A stretch of 64,000 bases of DNA from Chionis minor (GCA_013398295.1 VZSF01008955.1:1016631-1080630), one strand, 5' to 3'. Shown: positions 1 through 11,760, numbered from the stretch's first letter. The notes: generated from the sequence alone by a model not told the origin. Program-made: numbers and translations.

Positions 1-1149
1 GCAGCAACAAAACTTCCTGTTTGCTGCACCCAGCCATCAGGACAGGTTGCTTGATTTAAGAGGACAGCTATTTAAAACTAAACGGTATTAAGGATAGCAC
101 ATCCAGGTCAGGACTGTGCGGGCAAAAATCGGTAGAGGTGACAAGTACCTGAGCTGTTAGCTGCAGAAGTATCTAACCTTAGAAGATTTCAGATAAGAGG
201 ACACCACCCTTAGAAAGAAGTGGCACACTCTCACAAGAAATGGAATCCATACCCTCTAAGGACTAAAGCTTTTACTTCGACCAAATTTTAACATCTTTCC
301 AGTGGGCTGCATAAATACTTAAATTTCTCAGAAGACTTGAGTGCTATCCAGGAAGAACAGGTTGAATGGGAAGGCATACAGAGACAGCTAACAGAAAATA
401 TGCAGAAGACTTTGAATACACACAGGACTTCAGACTCCATCACTGACACTTCCACCCACCCAGGATTTCAAGAACATTCCACAGCAGCATGCTACAGATG
501 CTTTTTTTTTTTTTTTTAAAAGAGATGATTTGATCCCACATCCCAGATGAGTGCCTAAGGCAGGAGATTAAACTAGGGACAGGACTTCTCCTGACATAGG
601 ATAGCATGCAGGATAGAATGCTAGGTTCAAGGGGCCAGGAAAAAAAAAACCAAACACCAGAACACACACTCACCAAAAAACCACACAACAACAAAAGAAA
701 ACATTACTGAACAACACAGTGAGTAGGAAATGCTCTAGGGAAGCGGAAGTTCCATGCTCTCATTCAGCTCGCAATGCTATTAGCTTATTATGTAAGATGT
801 ATTTTCTATTTAAGCAGGCCCCAGATCTCAACCTCTGTATCAGAAGACCTAATTACCCCAGCACTGAACTTTAACTAATAGTTACACAGCTTCAAAACAG
901 AAGTTGGAACATCTCCATCTGGCCTAGAATAGAAGAGTAACAAACTGTGGACTTGCCCACACTGCAATGCTTCAAGTCTTCTCAGTGTAAATAGTTCAAA
1001 GAAAACATCTTAAGTGGGAAGTAGGATTGCAACAGTATTGGTAATAAACTTAATGAGCAACTGTATCAGAGAAGCTTAGGGCACTCGGAACTGAGGTTTA
1101 GCAAGAAATACGTTAAACAGATGAATATTTGCTAGTTCAGTTGACCTAC
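1..1149 (-). other. TMPO: TMPO intron 2 (5' part, runs off the window)
   Basis: This is the sequence downstream of the exon 2 donor on the minus strand. I looked for the next TMPO exon, which in mammals continues the LEM domain with a lysine/leucine-rich helix, and found no such reading frame, so exon 3 must lie left of position 1. The stretch is AT-rich with short A and T runs (about 500-518 and 642-652). The small open frames here have no recognisable motif and overlap on both strands, as expected by chance. Confidence 0.7.
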
Positions 1150-1276
1150 CTACAATTGGGCCAGGATTTAGTCCATACTTCACAAGTTGTTCCTGAAGAT
1201 CTTCATTACTCATCTCTGTTATATCTAGGTCATCCTTCTCCTCTGGTCTGGGTTTGTCAGTTTTCTTCATGGCTTT
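1150..1276 (-). CDS. TMPO: TMPO/LAP2 exon 2 (start of LEM domain)
   Basis: This is the second coding exon of thymopoietin (lamina-associated polypeptide 2), an inner nuclear membrane or nucleoplasmic protein that binds lamins, chromatin and the bridging protein BAF. Read on the minus strand it encodes a basic start (KAMKKTDKPRPEEK), then DDLDITEMSNEDLQEQLVKY and GLNPGPIVG. This is the first half of the LEM domain, whose conserved LVKYG..PGPIVG turn contributes to BAF binding. The acceptor is CAG at 1279-1277, and the exon starts in phase 0 at 1276, which matches the phase-0 end of exon 1. The preferred donor is AG|GTAGGT with GT at 1149-1148, giving 127 bp and leaving phase 1. A second donor 4 bp further (GTCAAC) is a poorer match. 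The exon is intact. Frame, order and phase all agree with TMPO, so the assignment is firm. Confidence 0.95.
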
Positions 1277-4200
1277 CTGTGAGCGTGCAAGGGAGAAACA
1301 AGAGACAGGACATTTCCAGTTAACACAGAACACATCTTTTTCTTCTGATGGGACAGGAAGATATGGGGGTTCTAAACATACAAAACCAGGAAAGTAATTA
1401 TATTCTCCCGATCTCTCAGACAGTAAAGCCTATGTGACACACAAACATTTACACTAAACAAACGTGCACAATTTTCCTACTTCCATAAGAAAACACCAAT
1501 CACAAGCCTCCTCTGTAGTAAAAAACAAACAAAACCATCTTGCTCATTATTCTGATCCTGCGTTTTAGTTTGAAGTTCAAGTATACAACAGAAGAGGATC
1601 TCTTTCCTATGACTGGAGAAGTAAGCTTCTAGCTTTTCAACGTCAATACTCTAAGCTACAAATACAATGTTCCATTGGCATTTCTTTACATTATCCTTCT
1701 ACCCAGTAGGTCAATACATCTTTCTCTAATGATACGGAACAAACTCTTCAGTTCCCACACCCTTTGAACCAAGTTCCCTGAATCCCTATTCACACTTACC
1801 TTGGTGTTCTCTGTAAGATTACATGATGTTACAAAGCGAGTGCAGGAAAGGCAAAACCAGAAACACCTTTACATTTTCAAATTCTTGTCTGTTTGTTCAG
1901 GCCGCTGCTACTGTAGCTCTAGAATTCTAAACCTAACTCTGGCAACACTACTTTAACAGTTGGCAACACACTACTACCACATACAGATGGTTATCAAAAT
2001 AATCTGCCAAGATGCTACTCCTAAATTAGCAGTTTCCACTATATCCAAACAGAGCGATCATAACATTTGGTCAACTTGGGAAGCCTTTGTTACTACAATT
2101 GACATTTCAAGCTCTGAGATCTGCAAGAGACTGAGGAGTTAGGACAGAAAAAATATGCTTAGGATCTGCTTGCTCTCAACTAAGAAAGATCTTGATACTG
2201 CTTTGAAATAAGTCATATTTGTATCTCAAAATTGTAGGATATAAACAGAAACAACTTCTACGCTTAACATTTTTCTCAATGTGGTTCCCCAGATGACCTA
2301 TTTGGGTTTTCTGGTACTTATCAAGACTAAAACTGCAAATACCAATATGCTATAACACTCAGTCACAATTAACATGGTTTTTAACTTGTTATATAGGGTC
2401 ACTAAAGTAGCAAATTTGACTAATGACAGATATACAACTCACTTTATCCATAATTCCATTCTTTTTATCACATAAAAATCTTACTAGTTTTTGAAGCAAC
2501 TGAACCTACTTATCTAGCACACAAAAAACAACCAAGCTGCAGCTACAGGAGACTTGTATTTATTTTTGAATGTGTTGGTCATAACACTATTTGAAGTTAA
2601 GTATCGCATTAACAAGAATTTCTTATTCAGTGCATTTTCTGGACTACAGAACTGTCCGAACAGTGGGAAGAAGTTTCAAAACACATGCTGGGTTTTCTTT
2701 TGGGATCTGCTTAGACTGTTGACAGCTCTGGTGTTTGCACACATCACCAAGCAGATTAACAAAGATATTATTTCCATATTTCAGACGAAAACCACAATCA
2801 CGGTGCAGGAAATCAATATTCCAATGGCACTTTCAAGAAACCGGGAACCTAATTTATGTATCTCTGCCTTTGTATCACTTAGAGGCCACAGAAGAAACTG
2901 TAACAATATACACCAGAAGAACTACACAGTATTCTACTAGACCTTTTACAGAAATCTTACCTACCAGAAATCTAACTGCAACTAATGAGTAACAGTCCTC
3001 TAACGCAAGTGAACTCACGTATCTCATAGTACCTTTGGTATTTTTATTTCTTCCAAGTACCATTTCACTTTTTCCTGCAGTATTGCCACGCATTGAGACC
3101 ATCAGAATCATCAGTTTCAGCAGAGAAAAAGGGCAGGGAGGGGATGAAAAGCTGAAGGTAATTTATGTTCTTCAGTAATATGCCCAGATGCATTGATTAT
3201 CTTGTGTTCTGCGAAGTCTTCAACTTTTACTTTTGAATACCTACTCTTCTTAGAGCAGAAGCAGATTACTTCACTTGTAGAAGCAGAAAGCTGCCATTTA
3301 ACCACTCACTGGACAATAAAAATAGTCCACAGAAGCACAAGGCAGGATAGAAGAATTTCTCTCATACTTTGATTGTGGCATAACGGTATTAACCTCAGCA
3401 ATATTAGCCGAAATTACCACTACTATTATACTATAAAGCACTACTACCTTTCCTGTGCATCATCACAATTTATCCACAGGACTACCCTGTGAGACAGATC
3501 AAAAGAACTAGTTTTAAGATTTATCATTGCAAATTAAAACTAAGTTTAAAAAACCACCATATGCACATTTTCCTGATCTGGTGATCATCAGTAAAATTAA
3601 AGTTGTCTTACTGTGATGCAGAGGTTAAAATTAAATTGTGGCGAACACCAGGATTTACTAAAGGTGGTGCAGCTCACAACTTTGCACATAATGTAAATAT
3701 TCTTGCAATGCTATACCCAAACCAATAAATCCTTATCTGAAGATCTTCTAATTCCACCCAGTGCTAGCAGCATTTAAAAAAAAATACTTCTAGTCACTGC
3801 CATAAAAAAAAAAAAAAAAAAAACAAACAACAAGCCAAAAAAAACCCCAACAGAAGCTGGAAGAGGATCTGCATTTCATTTGGGAGATTTGTTCACACCA
3901 AAGAGATGGTAAGTTGGTAGTGGTACCTGCCGGGCTTAGTTTCAGTGTAGCTAGGATCCAACCCTTCAAACAAGTACTGGAATGAATTATAAGCATGGGG
4001 CATCCACACAGCATTCTCAGCTCTAGGGCCACAGGAAAACAAGAGCATAAGAGAAGTTCATCTTCTCAGAGCATCATCTCTCCACAGTAAAAAGCTTCAC
4101 CTTCTTTCACTAATGAGAGGAGCAGAATATGCAAGTGATGAGAATTCAGACCTGGAAGCTAGCTATCCCTTACCTCATCTTTGGAATTCCTGATGAATAA

Positions 4201-7200
4201 AAATTCAACAGCCACAGACTAGATTATCAGACAAAATTTATGGCTACCTTTACTAGTTCTAGCACTAGTCCACCGAACACAAGTAACATCTTGAAGAAGC
4301 CATTAAATAATATAACAGATATCACCAAGAGAAGCATTTTCAAATCCCAAGTTACATGGCACCTACATAAGGATATTCAAGGACTTTAATCCCAAACAGG
4401 TGCAACTTCATCACGAGAAGCAGAAAGGCTCAGGCCGCCTTTACTATTTCTCTGAATGAGGTTAAGACAGGCTAAGAAAGCCCAAATCGCACTAACAGAA
4501 TGCTCTTTAATTCTCCACTTTATACAGTGTCCTCTCTGGTAACAAACAGTGGTATTTCTCTTGGGAGAAGGGAAGATAAGGAACCACACGTGCCAAGTCT
4601 CAACAATAGACTTATACTGTGAAATACAGAGGTCTCTTCCCCTTGCACTTTTTATTCTATCATACACAAACATTTCCTGCAGCAGATTTTTTTTAAAAAA
4701 ACCCAAATCCTACTGAGCTTTTTAACCTCCAACACCTTGAAACGGTAGCTAGCAAAAGCTACAAGATAGACAAACAATGGAAAGGAAATTATGCAGCAAT
4801 AATTCAGAGATACTAATACAAGCAACTTTAAGAATTCTGTAGCTTTTGACCTTAGTTAATAAGTGCCAGACTCAGAGTTCCCAAGCCTAGGTACGGTAAC
4901 AGTCATAAATTATAAGATTAAGGACTACTTAACCTTTCCATCCCCGCCTCCCCCTAGACACTAAATTTCGTGTTACTCAGTGAAGGGAATGTACCTTCTC
5001 TGAAAACGGATGAATGCTGCATAATGAAGAATTGTTTCCAGAGAACCCCAGTGAAAGAGTAAAAATGCACAACAAAAAAAAAAATCAAGAAACCTAACCA
5101 ACAGATGGTCTCATGGCTCAATCAACTGCAGGCCAACCTGGAGATCTGGCTTGTGCATGTGTCCCTGCTAAACAACTGACACGCACCGCTAGACAAAAAT
5201 TACCTCAACAGGATTATTTTATTATTGAAATGTAACGGCAGTTATCACACCAGCACTATAACAGGCATGTTGCCCTAGTTCATGAGTCTAGAACTGCAGA
5301 AAGTTTGAAGGTGCAGAACAGCACTTCAGGATTTCTCACTGCAGCAGAAACTACTCAGTCACCTCATCCCTGCTGCCCACAGCTGTCACTCAGACAGGAG
5401 ATGAGTGCCATTTAAAAGGCCACAAAGGTGTTAATCTGCATTCTGGGTTATTTGTACAGCACATCCTAATTAAGAAATACAGCCACACAGGAAACACCGA
5501 ATAGATTACCTTCATTCAGTGGGTAGCACAGATGTTTTACAGACTCTCACCTATCCAGGCCTGCAGTTTCACCTTCCACATTCCTTATCTTCATAAACTA
5601 CCAGTTTCACTATTACTTCCCCTTTTCCAATAGGGAAGGTGTTGAAACCATACAGTTACCTTAGCGACAGGTATTATTACTACCACACCATTTTGACCAT
5701 AACGAGCTGAATCTAGCTCTTAATTTACTTGGCTACTTGATTAAAACCAAAACACACCTTTACTTGATAGGTATCTTCTGTAAACATTCAAACAGGCCTT
5801 TCGGGTCCAGATGCTGTCATTACACCTTCATTAACGGATATGAGGAGGAGACATCTGACTGATCTTTTTCAAATCACCACTTTAAAGGTTAGAAATATCA
5901 CTCAGTGTTTTAGAAGAGATTCTTCCAGGACATGAAATGCACCCATAAGCTAAGTCATAAACCCCCACGCATCGTGAGCTCTGAACAGCTCCCGTTTGGC
6001 AACAGTGTCAAGACATTTTTGGTATGTGCTTTAAAACAACACTCATGAAGAGGCAAAAATGCCATTTCATAGTTATTTTTCCTTTGAGCTATCTGTCCTG
6101 ATATTGAGCCCACAATTAATCAGGACCAGGAGCATCCAGATGCAGATGGCTCCCCCTGCAGCAAGAAGGTGTCTCACATACCAGCCCTTGTCCTTACACA
6201 CCACTATGCTAAACAGGCTTAGGAAAAAAAAGAAGTTGCTCAAAAAACATTAGTAGAGCCGGAGAAGCTGGCTCCTCCAGACAATATTATCACACTGAGC
6301 GCAAAACAAGCACGATTTTAAAAGCTTCTCCTCTCCTGGTAAGAGTATATAGCCAAAGTGAGTCCTTCCTCACCCCAAAAATAAGAGAAGTATTACATCT
6401 AGAGAAGTGGCTATATTTAAAAATGATACTTTCAAATATTTTATGGAAAAGCTCTTTTAAAAAAATAAATATAGCTGAGCTAACATTTAATCTTACTTTG
6501 ATTTAGTCATTTGACATCATCTTCTACTGAGCAGACTAAACTTTATGCAACAGGAGGGGGTTTTGCTGCATTGTATCACAAAGTATAAAAATGCAGTCTG
6601 AGTTTCACAGAGGGGAAGTAAGATCTTACTACAGTCAGTTTAATTTTTAACTTTAGGTGCCAAAAAAATGCTAACTGCCTGAAGAGTTTATTGTTCTAAA
6701 GCATGATGGTTTCACAGCCTGAAAACATGGTCAGAACAAAATCCCTGCAGGTTTTCATCTGGTCATACATACATGTTGATCGTCTTTATATTCACTACTG
6801 TATCAAAATAAAAGAAAGGTCAAAATAAACCCAGATGAAACACCAGTAGCATCACTATTGATGCACAATTCACATCAGCTTTACATCACTAGCATATTAA
6901 GGTTTTTATTTGTGCTGAGAGGTACAGGTTGGATGTAGTATTGATAGAGCTGCACTGGAAGACTGATGGATTTAAAAGATGTAATTTGTAGAATTAAAAC
7001 TATGGGTTTTTTTTTTCCTCATCGCACAGCTTTTATCCATAGAAAACGTGTACCTAAATGTATTATCAAACGCCCAGAACTTAGAAAAAAGAACATTAAA
7101 ATGACAGTGTAGACAGTTTAAAATTGCTAATGACTACAGCAATGTCAAAACATTAATTGTCAGTACCAGGAAACCTGGTTTAGCTTTACCATCTTTTCAA

Positions 7201-7374
7201 TGACTGCAACACGGATATTCAGAGTATACTCCTTTGAATCCGTTTCTTATATTCATTGTAAGAAAATCTAAGAAAATCCCTCTTTGGGGATGCTCTCCCC
7301 TCCTCAGCATCTGTAAGTCAGCTGACAGATCAAGTAAGGTATCGATCCAAACAGAAGTACCCGCTACTTGCCCC

Positions 7375-7570
7375 TCAAACTGAGCTCCCCGCTCCCTCTA
7401 CCCGCGGACTCTCGGGAGGCGCCGCGGCGGCAGCGCCCCCTGGCGGCCGGTTCTCCCCCCGGCCGGCGGCGGGCTCGGGAGGGCGGCGGCCCCCGGCAGC
7501 CGCTCAAGGGAGGTGCGAGCGGACCCGGCGGGAAGGGACGGGGGGGGCCAAGGCTCAGCCAGCAGTAAAG
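7375..7570. promoter_or_regulatory. Intronic CpG island
   Basis: About 200 bp is strikingly GC-rich and CpG-dense (CGCCGCGGCGG, GGCCGGCGGCGGGCTCGGG and similar), while several kilobases on either side are AT-rich. It lies inside TMPO intron 1, roughly 3.6 kb downstream of the start codon. CpG density like this usually marks an unmethylated regulatory element or an alternative promoter. No TATA box or convincing first exon was seen. Frames on both strands are open only because stop codons are rare in such composition. The function is inferred from base composition and the CTCF-like site inside it. Confidence 0.6.
7435..7447 (-). promoter_or_regulatory. CTCF-like motif
   Basis: The plus strand reads GCCCCCTGGCGGC, which is the reverse-complement form of the CTCF core (GCCMYCTRSTGGY) with one mismatch in 13 positions. 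It lies in the intronic CpG island. CTCF binds such sites to position loop anchors and insulators. This is a motif match only; occupancy is not shown. Confidence 0.5.
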
Positions 7571-8019
7571 CCCACCACTGACTGAGTGACAAGTCAGGAC
7601 CGCCTTCACCCGGGCTAATATGGTATCCCGATTACAGCCAATTTTTCACACCAAAAGCCGTATTAAGCGATGTATCTTGTACATCTGTGACAGCCTGTGC
7701 CCACAAAGTAAGGCCGGATGGCTTTCTGACTGTGATCCCAACCCTTCCGGAGGACTCGAGCAACCAAGATGCTGGCTCGCTCCAGGCACTTAGGACTTCA
7801 GCAGGAAGGCCCACAGAAAGTTCAGCACTCACAACTGTTGTGTTGGTTTTACTACCAAATAACCACAAACTTAAAAAGAAAGAGGTTACACCTCCCATTT
7901 CTGTTGTTTTTCTCTATTCAAAAGTACCCATTTCTCTCCTCCAAGAGCGATTCTGTCCCTTTTCTACTTCTCCCTCTACGCATCCAGCATTCATTCATTC
8001 GTCTGGAGTTTTTTTTATA

Positions 8020-8163
8020 CTGTGTTTTTTTGGTTTGGTTTTTGGGGGGTTTTCGGTTTTTTTTTTTGTGGGAAGTTTTTTGGGGTGGGGTTTGTGTGTG
8101 TTTGTTTTCTTTTGGGGGTGGGTTGGTTTGTTATTGGGGGGGAGGTGGGGTGGGGTGTGTGTT
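8020..8163 (+). repeat. Strand-asymmetric G/T-rich low-complexity tract
   Basis: About 140 bp on the plus strand is built almost only of G and T, with at least eight runs of three to seven Gs (for example near 8044-8049, 8080-8090, 8115-8119 and 8136-8155) separated by T-rich loops. It could form G-quadruplexes on the plus strand. TMPO is transcribed from the other direction, so the G-rich strand is the template and the nascent RNA would be C/A-rich. A smaller cluster of the same kind lies at about 9206-9266. Confidence 0.75.
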
Positions 8164-10917
8164 TAAGGATCGTGTCATACTAAGCTATACCCAAAGAAAT
8201 ACCAAAAAATAAGGAAAAGCAGAAAGCACAGTGGGACAAAACCCTTCAAAATGCAAACCTATGTAAGTGCTCTTTCACGTTTCTACAAGTTAATACTAGC
8301 CTTGACTGAATCATCTGGATTGAAGAGACTTTTGCAATTTTCAAGTTAAGCAGTATTCAAATTTTTAGACTGATACAGGAAACGCAGAACAGAGCACTCC
8401 AAACTTTTAATCCCACAAAAGATACCTTTGTAATAAGTGAAGTCTTTTGGTGTTCTAGAAATACATTAAGTAGTTGACTGCCTGAAAGTTTGAAACAGCT
8501 GGTTTACATTCCCCCTAACGTACACAAATTGATATTACAATTCCTAAGACCTGTAATATACATAAAATTGAAAGTAGTAAAACATTGGAATTTTGTTACT
8601 CAGATCGCCACCTAACAACAGAAGAGAGCCATGCTATTATACCAATACATGTTATAAAGTACTTTTATGCACCCACTGCAAATTGTTTTCTGGTCCTTTT
8701 AAACATACACATAAAAGGAATATTTAAGATATAACAATTAAGTTACAAAGAGGAGTGAAAGACAGAGTATGCTGAATCCACCCTGTTTCCGAGCCTACAA
8801 AGTGACTAACAGGAAATACAGGATTCCTTTATTTTATCTCTCCTTTCAGTAATGCCTTGCAGCCCCAATTTCCTCTGTTTGCCCCTTATTACTAGCTTTC
8901 TAGGTTTGAGTGCCTTCCCTCCTGTCCTCTCAATCTTATCAAGATATTTCACCTAGTTTCTGTACCAGAATCCCACTCCCCTGCATGTCAGGCCTCCTTC
9001 ACTCTGCCTCTCCCTTCCAACTGTTTTTGGGGCAAGTCACTCCAGAGACCTGTATGTCAATCTTTTGGAAGGACAGCGTACCAGAGAAGTACCCTTATGC
9101 CAGAAAACATTGACAGGGACAACAGCTACTCAAGCTACAAGCAGTTTCAGAACTACCTCAGCTGTACTAAGCAGACAACAGGCATACATCAACCAAGCTT
9201 TTTGGTTGCGTGGGTTTTGTTTTGGCTGGGGCTTTTTTTGGGGGGTAAGACAGGGGGTGCAGGGGAGGAAGAGCACAACAGACCCAAATCCAACCCAATG
9301 TCACTAGAATACTTGCTGAAGTTTTGGAAGTTGTGATGACACACCTGCTCTGATATTAACACACAAGACTAGCAGAAATAGCACAAAGCCTTCCAGACAT
9401 TGTTAATAAAAGTGTAAGAGTACCACCCATTCTGTAAACATCAAAAAACTCACCCATAATTGTTTAAGCTTAAGCACTGGGGAGAGGAAAGGGAAAAACA
9501 GACCTAGGAACTTCAGCAGTTACAAGACTTTCCTTCTCCTACAAGCACAAAACACATCAGATTCAAACTCATTTTATTTTACTCAAAAGCACTTTACGAA
9601 TGCTAGAGGCAAGACCACTGTAAGTCACAGAAGTGTCTAGTTCACTGTAAAGTTTCTCTGGTGAATGCTAGTCAAGTATTTGAATTAGAGAGACATTAAA
9701 AAGAGGTAAATCGTTTGGTTAGAAATCTCTTCCTCTTTTAGTTGCAGTTTTCAGTTTCTTAATTCAAGAACTGTTTGTTGGGGTTTTTTAAAGTATGAAA
9801 GACCTTCAAAGGAGTCCACTTCTCTGCACTCTTTACAGATGAGCTTTGAAAGATAGCATTTTAGATACTATCATTAAATACTTGTAGTATCACACGCATT
9901 ACCACTCCAGTAGCTGGCAATAATTACACAAGCCTTTACGTGAGACCAGACAGCTTAGAATTATGAATGAAAAGACTGCTTTCTCGATATATGCAAGTTT
10001 ACAGATCACTCATTAAAAATTAAAAAGGAAATCACATTTTCTGAAAGGGAAAAATGCCAAGTGGCGCCAGCTTCCCGCCCCCCTTTCCTTACAGGATAAA
10101 AGAAAATACGTCTAAGAAAGCAATTAACAGTGAATCGACTGAACACGCAGAAGAGTCACTTTGCTATAAAACATATGCTTAGAGCCATGAGAGAGACAGC
10201 TACATGAAGCAGACCCCCTTTACATTAAACAGTCCACTTCATTAAACAAAACAAACAAGCTGTTCCTTCACAGCTTCATCCTTTCATCTGGAGGTATCTG
10301 CACACAGAGTAGCGCTGCTTCAATACAACCGAGAGAGCTGAAGGGAGCCGTCTTTCCAAAGTAAGTTGTAGCCTCCTGTAGTTTCTCTTGCTTTACTCCT
10401 CCAACTAAGTATTTCGCTTATGAGATCGCCCGCCAAATCGGAGTAAAGGCTTCCCAGTTTACAGTCGGCGGGGCTGTGGGTGCCCCTTATGCTCCACGCG
10501 CGATCTCGCCGCACCTCCCCAGCCAGAGGTGTCCCCCCCGCCCGCCCCCGAGAAGCGCGGAGGCGAGAAGGGACCCGGAGGCGAACCCGGCGGCTGCCCA
10601 GCACCGACCCCGCGGCTCCCAGGTCGCCTCCCGGCGCGGGGCTGCCGCCTGGCAGCGCGCCCCCGCCCCTCCGCCCCGGGCGGGAGGCACCGTCCCCGCC
10701 GGGCACGATCGCGCCCTCAGCCGAGCGGGGCCGGGCCGGGCCGCGCCGCAAGCAAGGCGGGAGGAGGCGCGGGGAGCCGCGGCGCCTCACGCCGGTCTCA
10801 GAGCCGCGCTGGGCGGGCGGGGGCGGACGGACCCATTCGGGCGGGAAAGCGGGCCCGAGGCCGCCGGGAAGCGAAGGGAGCGCGGGCAGGGGCCGGGAGA
10901 GGGACGGCGGTACTCAC

Positions 10918-11157
10918 CCGCCCGGCGGCGGCGCCGCGGTTCCTGGCGCCGAGAGGCGTGGGCTCCCGCTCCTCGTCGCTGGAGAAGTCGGGCTGCGCGG
11001 CGGCGGGCGGGTTGCGGGCGGTGAGGTGCTGCAGGTAGAGCTGCACATACACGTCCTTGCGCTGCTCGCCGCCCGGCAGGCTCACATTGTTAGCGATCAG
11101 CTCGCTCTTCAGCTTTTCCTTGGTCAGCACCGACGGATCGGCCAGGAACTCGGGCAT
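10918..11157 (-). CDS. TMPO: TMPO/LAP2 exon 1 coding part (LEM-like domain)
   Basis: This is the first coding exon of thymopoietin/LAP2, shared by all its isoforms. It encodes exactly 80 codons, beginning [20 protein letters not shown]. Residues 1 to about 49 form the LEM-like (SAP-type, DNA-binding) domain, including the conserved [20 protein letters not shown] segment. A low-complexity linker with the acidic [12 protein letters not shown] phosphorylation-type motif follows, ending in an Ala/Gly stretch. The exon closes in phase 0 at a strong GTGAGTA donor (complement of 10917-10911) and joins exon 2 in frame. The start is chosen because the sequence from MPEFL is the known N-terminus and has G at -3. 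The linker is shorter than my recollection of the human one. The first 33 codons occur again at 11299-11397, beyond a single N. Confidence 0.95.
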
Positions 11158-11213
11158 CGCCGCCGGCCGCCGCCGCCGCCCTCCCGGGAGAGGCACCAAC
11201 AAAGCGCGGGGAG

Positions 11214-11297
11214 AAGGGGGGGGAGGAGGGGAAGGAGGAGGAGGAGAGGGAGGGAAGGAGGGAGAGGAGAGGAGAGGAGAGGAGAGGAGAGGGGAGG
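11214..11297 (+). repeat. Purine (GA/GGA) tract in TMPO 5' UTR
   Basis: This pure G/A tract made of GGA and GGAGA units is, on the transcribed strand, a CU-rich stretch just upstream of the TMPO start codon. The first part (to 11264) is repeated at 11454-11504. The part from 11265 to 11297 is a more regular GGAGA repeat ending at the N, so its length is uncertain. Such mirror-symmetric purine tracts can form triplex DNA and often break assemblies. Confidence 0.75.
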
Positions 11298-11298
11298 N

Positions 11299-11397
11299 GC
11301 GCTGCTCGCCGCCCGGCAGGCTCACATTGTTAGCGATCAGCTCGCTCTTCAGCTTTTCCTTGGTCAGCACCGACGGATCGGCCAGGAACTCGGGCAT
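11299..11397 (-). pseudogene. Partial second copy of TMPO exon 1 (codons 1-33)
   Basis: On the minus strand this encodes the same first 33 residues as the exon at 10918-11157 (MPEFL to GEQR), then breaks at the N at 11298. It has no donor site and no remaining exon. It is best treated as the right-hand contig end of an assembly overlap and not as a functional duplicate exon. If it is real, transcripts from the upstream promoter would meet two start codons in succession. Confidence 0.8.
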
Positions 11398-11504
11398 CGC
11401 CGCCGGCCGCCGCCGCCGCCCTCCCGGGAGAGGCACCAACAAAGCGCGGGGAGAAGGGGGGGGAGGAGGGGAAGGAGGAGGAGGAGAGGGAGGGAAGGAG
11501 GGAG

Positions 11505-11760
11505 GACTCGCCTGCCCCGCGCCAGGGACCCAGCTCCGGAGCGGGCGGACGCACACACCGAGCGCTTCTCCCAGCCAGCAATAAACCGCGCCCCGATTGG
11601 CGGAGAGGAGAACGACGCGGCCCTGCTATTGGCTGCCGGGAGGGAAAAGGGAGAGGCGCGCGGGACCCAGCAACGTTAGTGCCTTGCGCGAGGGATAGTA
11701 ACGCAGTTTAAATTCGGCTCAGGCGGGAGAGGCGCGCGGGGCGGGGCTCGCGCGCGTGGG
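11505..11760 (-). promoter_or_regulatory. TMPO: TMPO core promoter: paired CCAAT boxes, GC box
   Basis: Two CCAAT boxes on the minus strand (ATTGG at 11596-11600 and 11628-11632 on plus) lie 32 bp apart, the spacing typical of NF-Y-driven cell-cycle promoters. No TATA box is present. A GC box (GGGCGGGG at 11738-11745) lies further out. A TTTAAA element, a permissive form of the cell-cycle homology region (CHR), occurs at 11707-11712. Relative to the CCAAT pair it is on the side expected for a plus-strand (divergent) transcript and not for TMPO itself. The TMPO start site is probably between about 11510 and 11590, inferred from the CCAAT position. Confidence 0.65.

Larger units (their letters stand above)
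1277..10917 (-). other. TMPO: TMPO intron 1 (about 9.6 kb)
   Basis: The intron is bounded by a GTGAGTA donor (complement of 10917-10911) and a CAG acceptor (1279-1277). No exon, RNA gene or clear transposon was recognised within it. Most is AT-rich with scattered homopolymers, for example a long A tract at about 3804-3823. Exceptions are the GC-rich island at about 7375-7570, the G/T-only tract at about 8020-8163 and a G-run cluster near 9206-9266. The longest plus-strand frame here (2554-2940) has no recognisable domain and no flanking splice or coding signature, and I treat it as chance. Confidence 0.85.
11059..11504. repeat. 206-bp direct duplication at a 1-N gap (likely false duplication)
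   Basis: Positions 11059-11264 and 11299-11504 are identical by eye, 240 bp apart. The second copy starts immediately after the single N at 11298. Each copy holds the first 33 codons of TMPO exon 1 (start codons at 11157 and 11397), the proximal 5' UTR and a purine-rich tract. Between the copies is only a GGAGA-type simple repeat (11265-11297). The simplest reading is two contig ends that overlap in exon 1 but were placed end to end. The left copy is contiguous with the rest of exon 1 and the donor, while the right copy is contiguous with the promoter. A true gene would then have one copy. Confidence 0.85.

Noticed and set aside
337..694. Small frames near the left edge that could be TMPO exon 3
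   Set aside because: Neither strand encodes the expected LEM-domain continuation; they end in homopolymer runs.
2554..2940. 128-codon plus frame in TMPO intron 1
   Set aside because: No domain, no homologue I recognise, AT-rich codon content, and antisense to an intron; chance length for this window.
10480..11679. 399-codon plus-strand open frame across the TMPO CpG island
   Set aside because: It is antisense to a certain TMPO exon, crosses the N and both copies of the duplication, and is Arg/Pro/Gly-rich as expected from CpG-rich composition.
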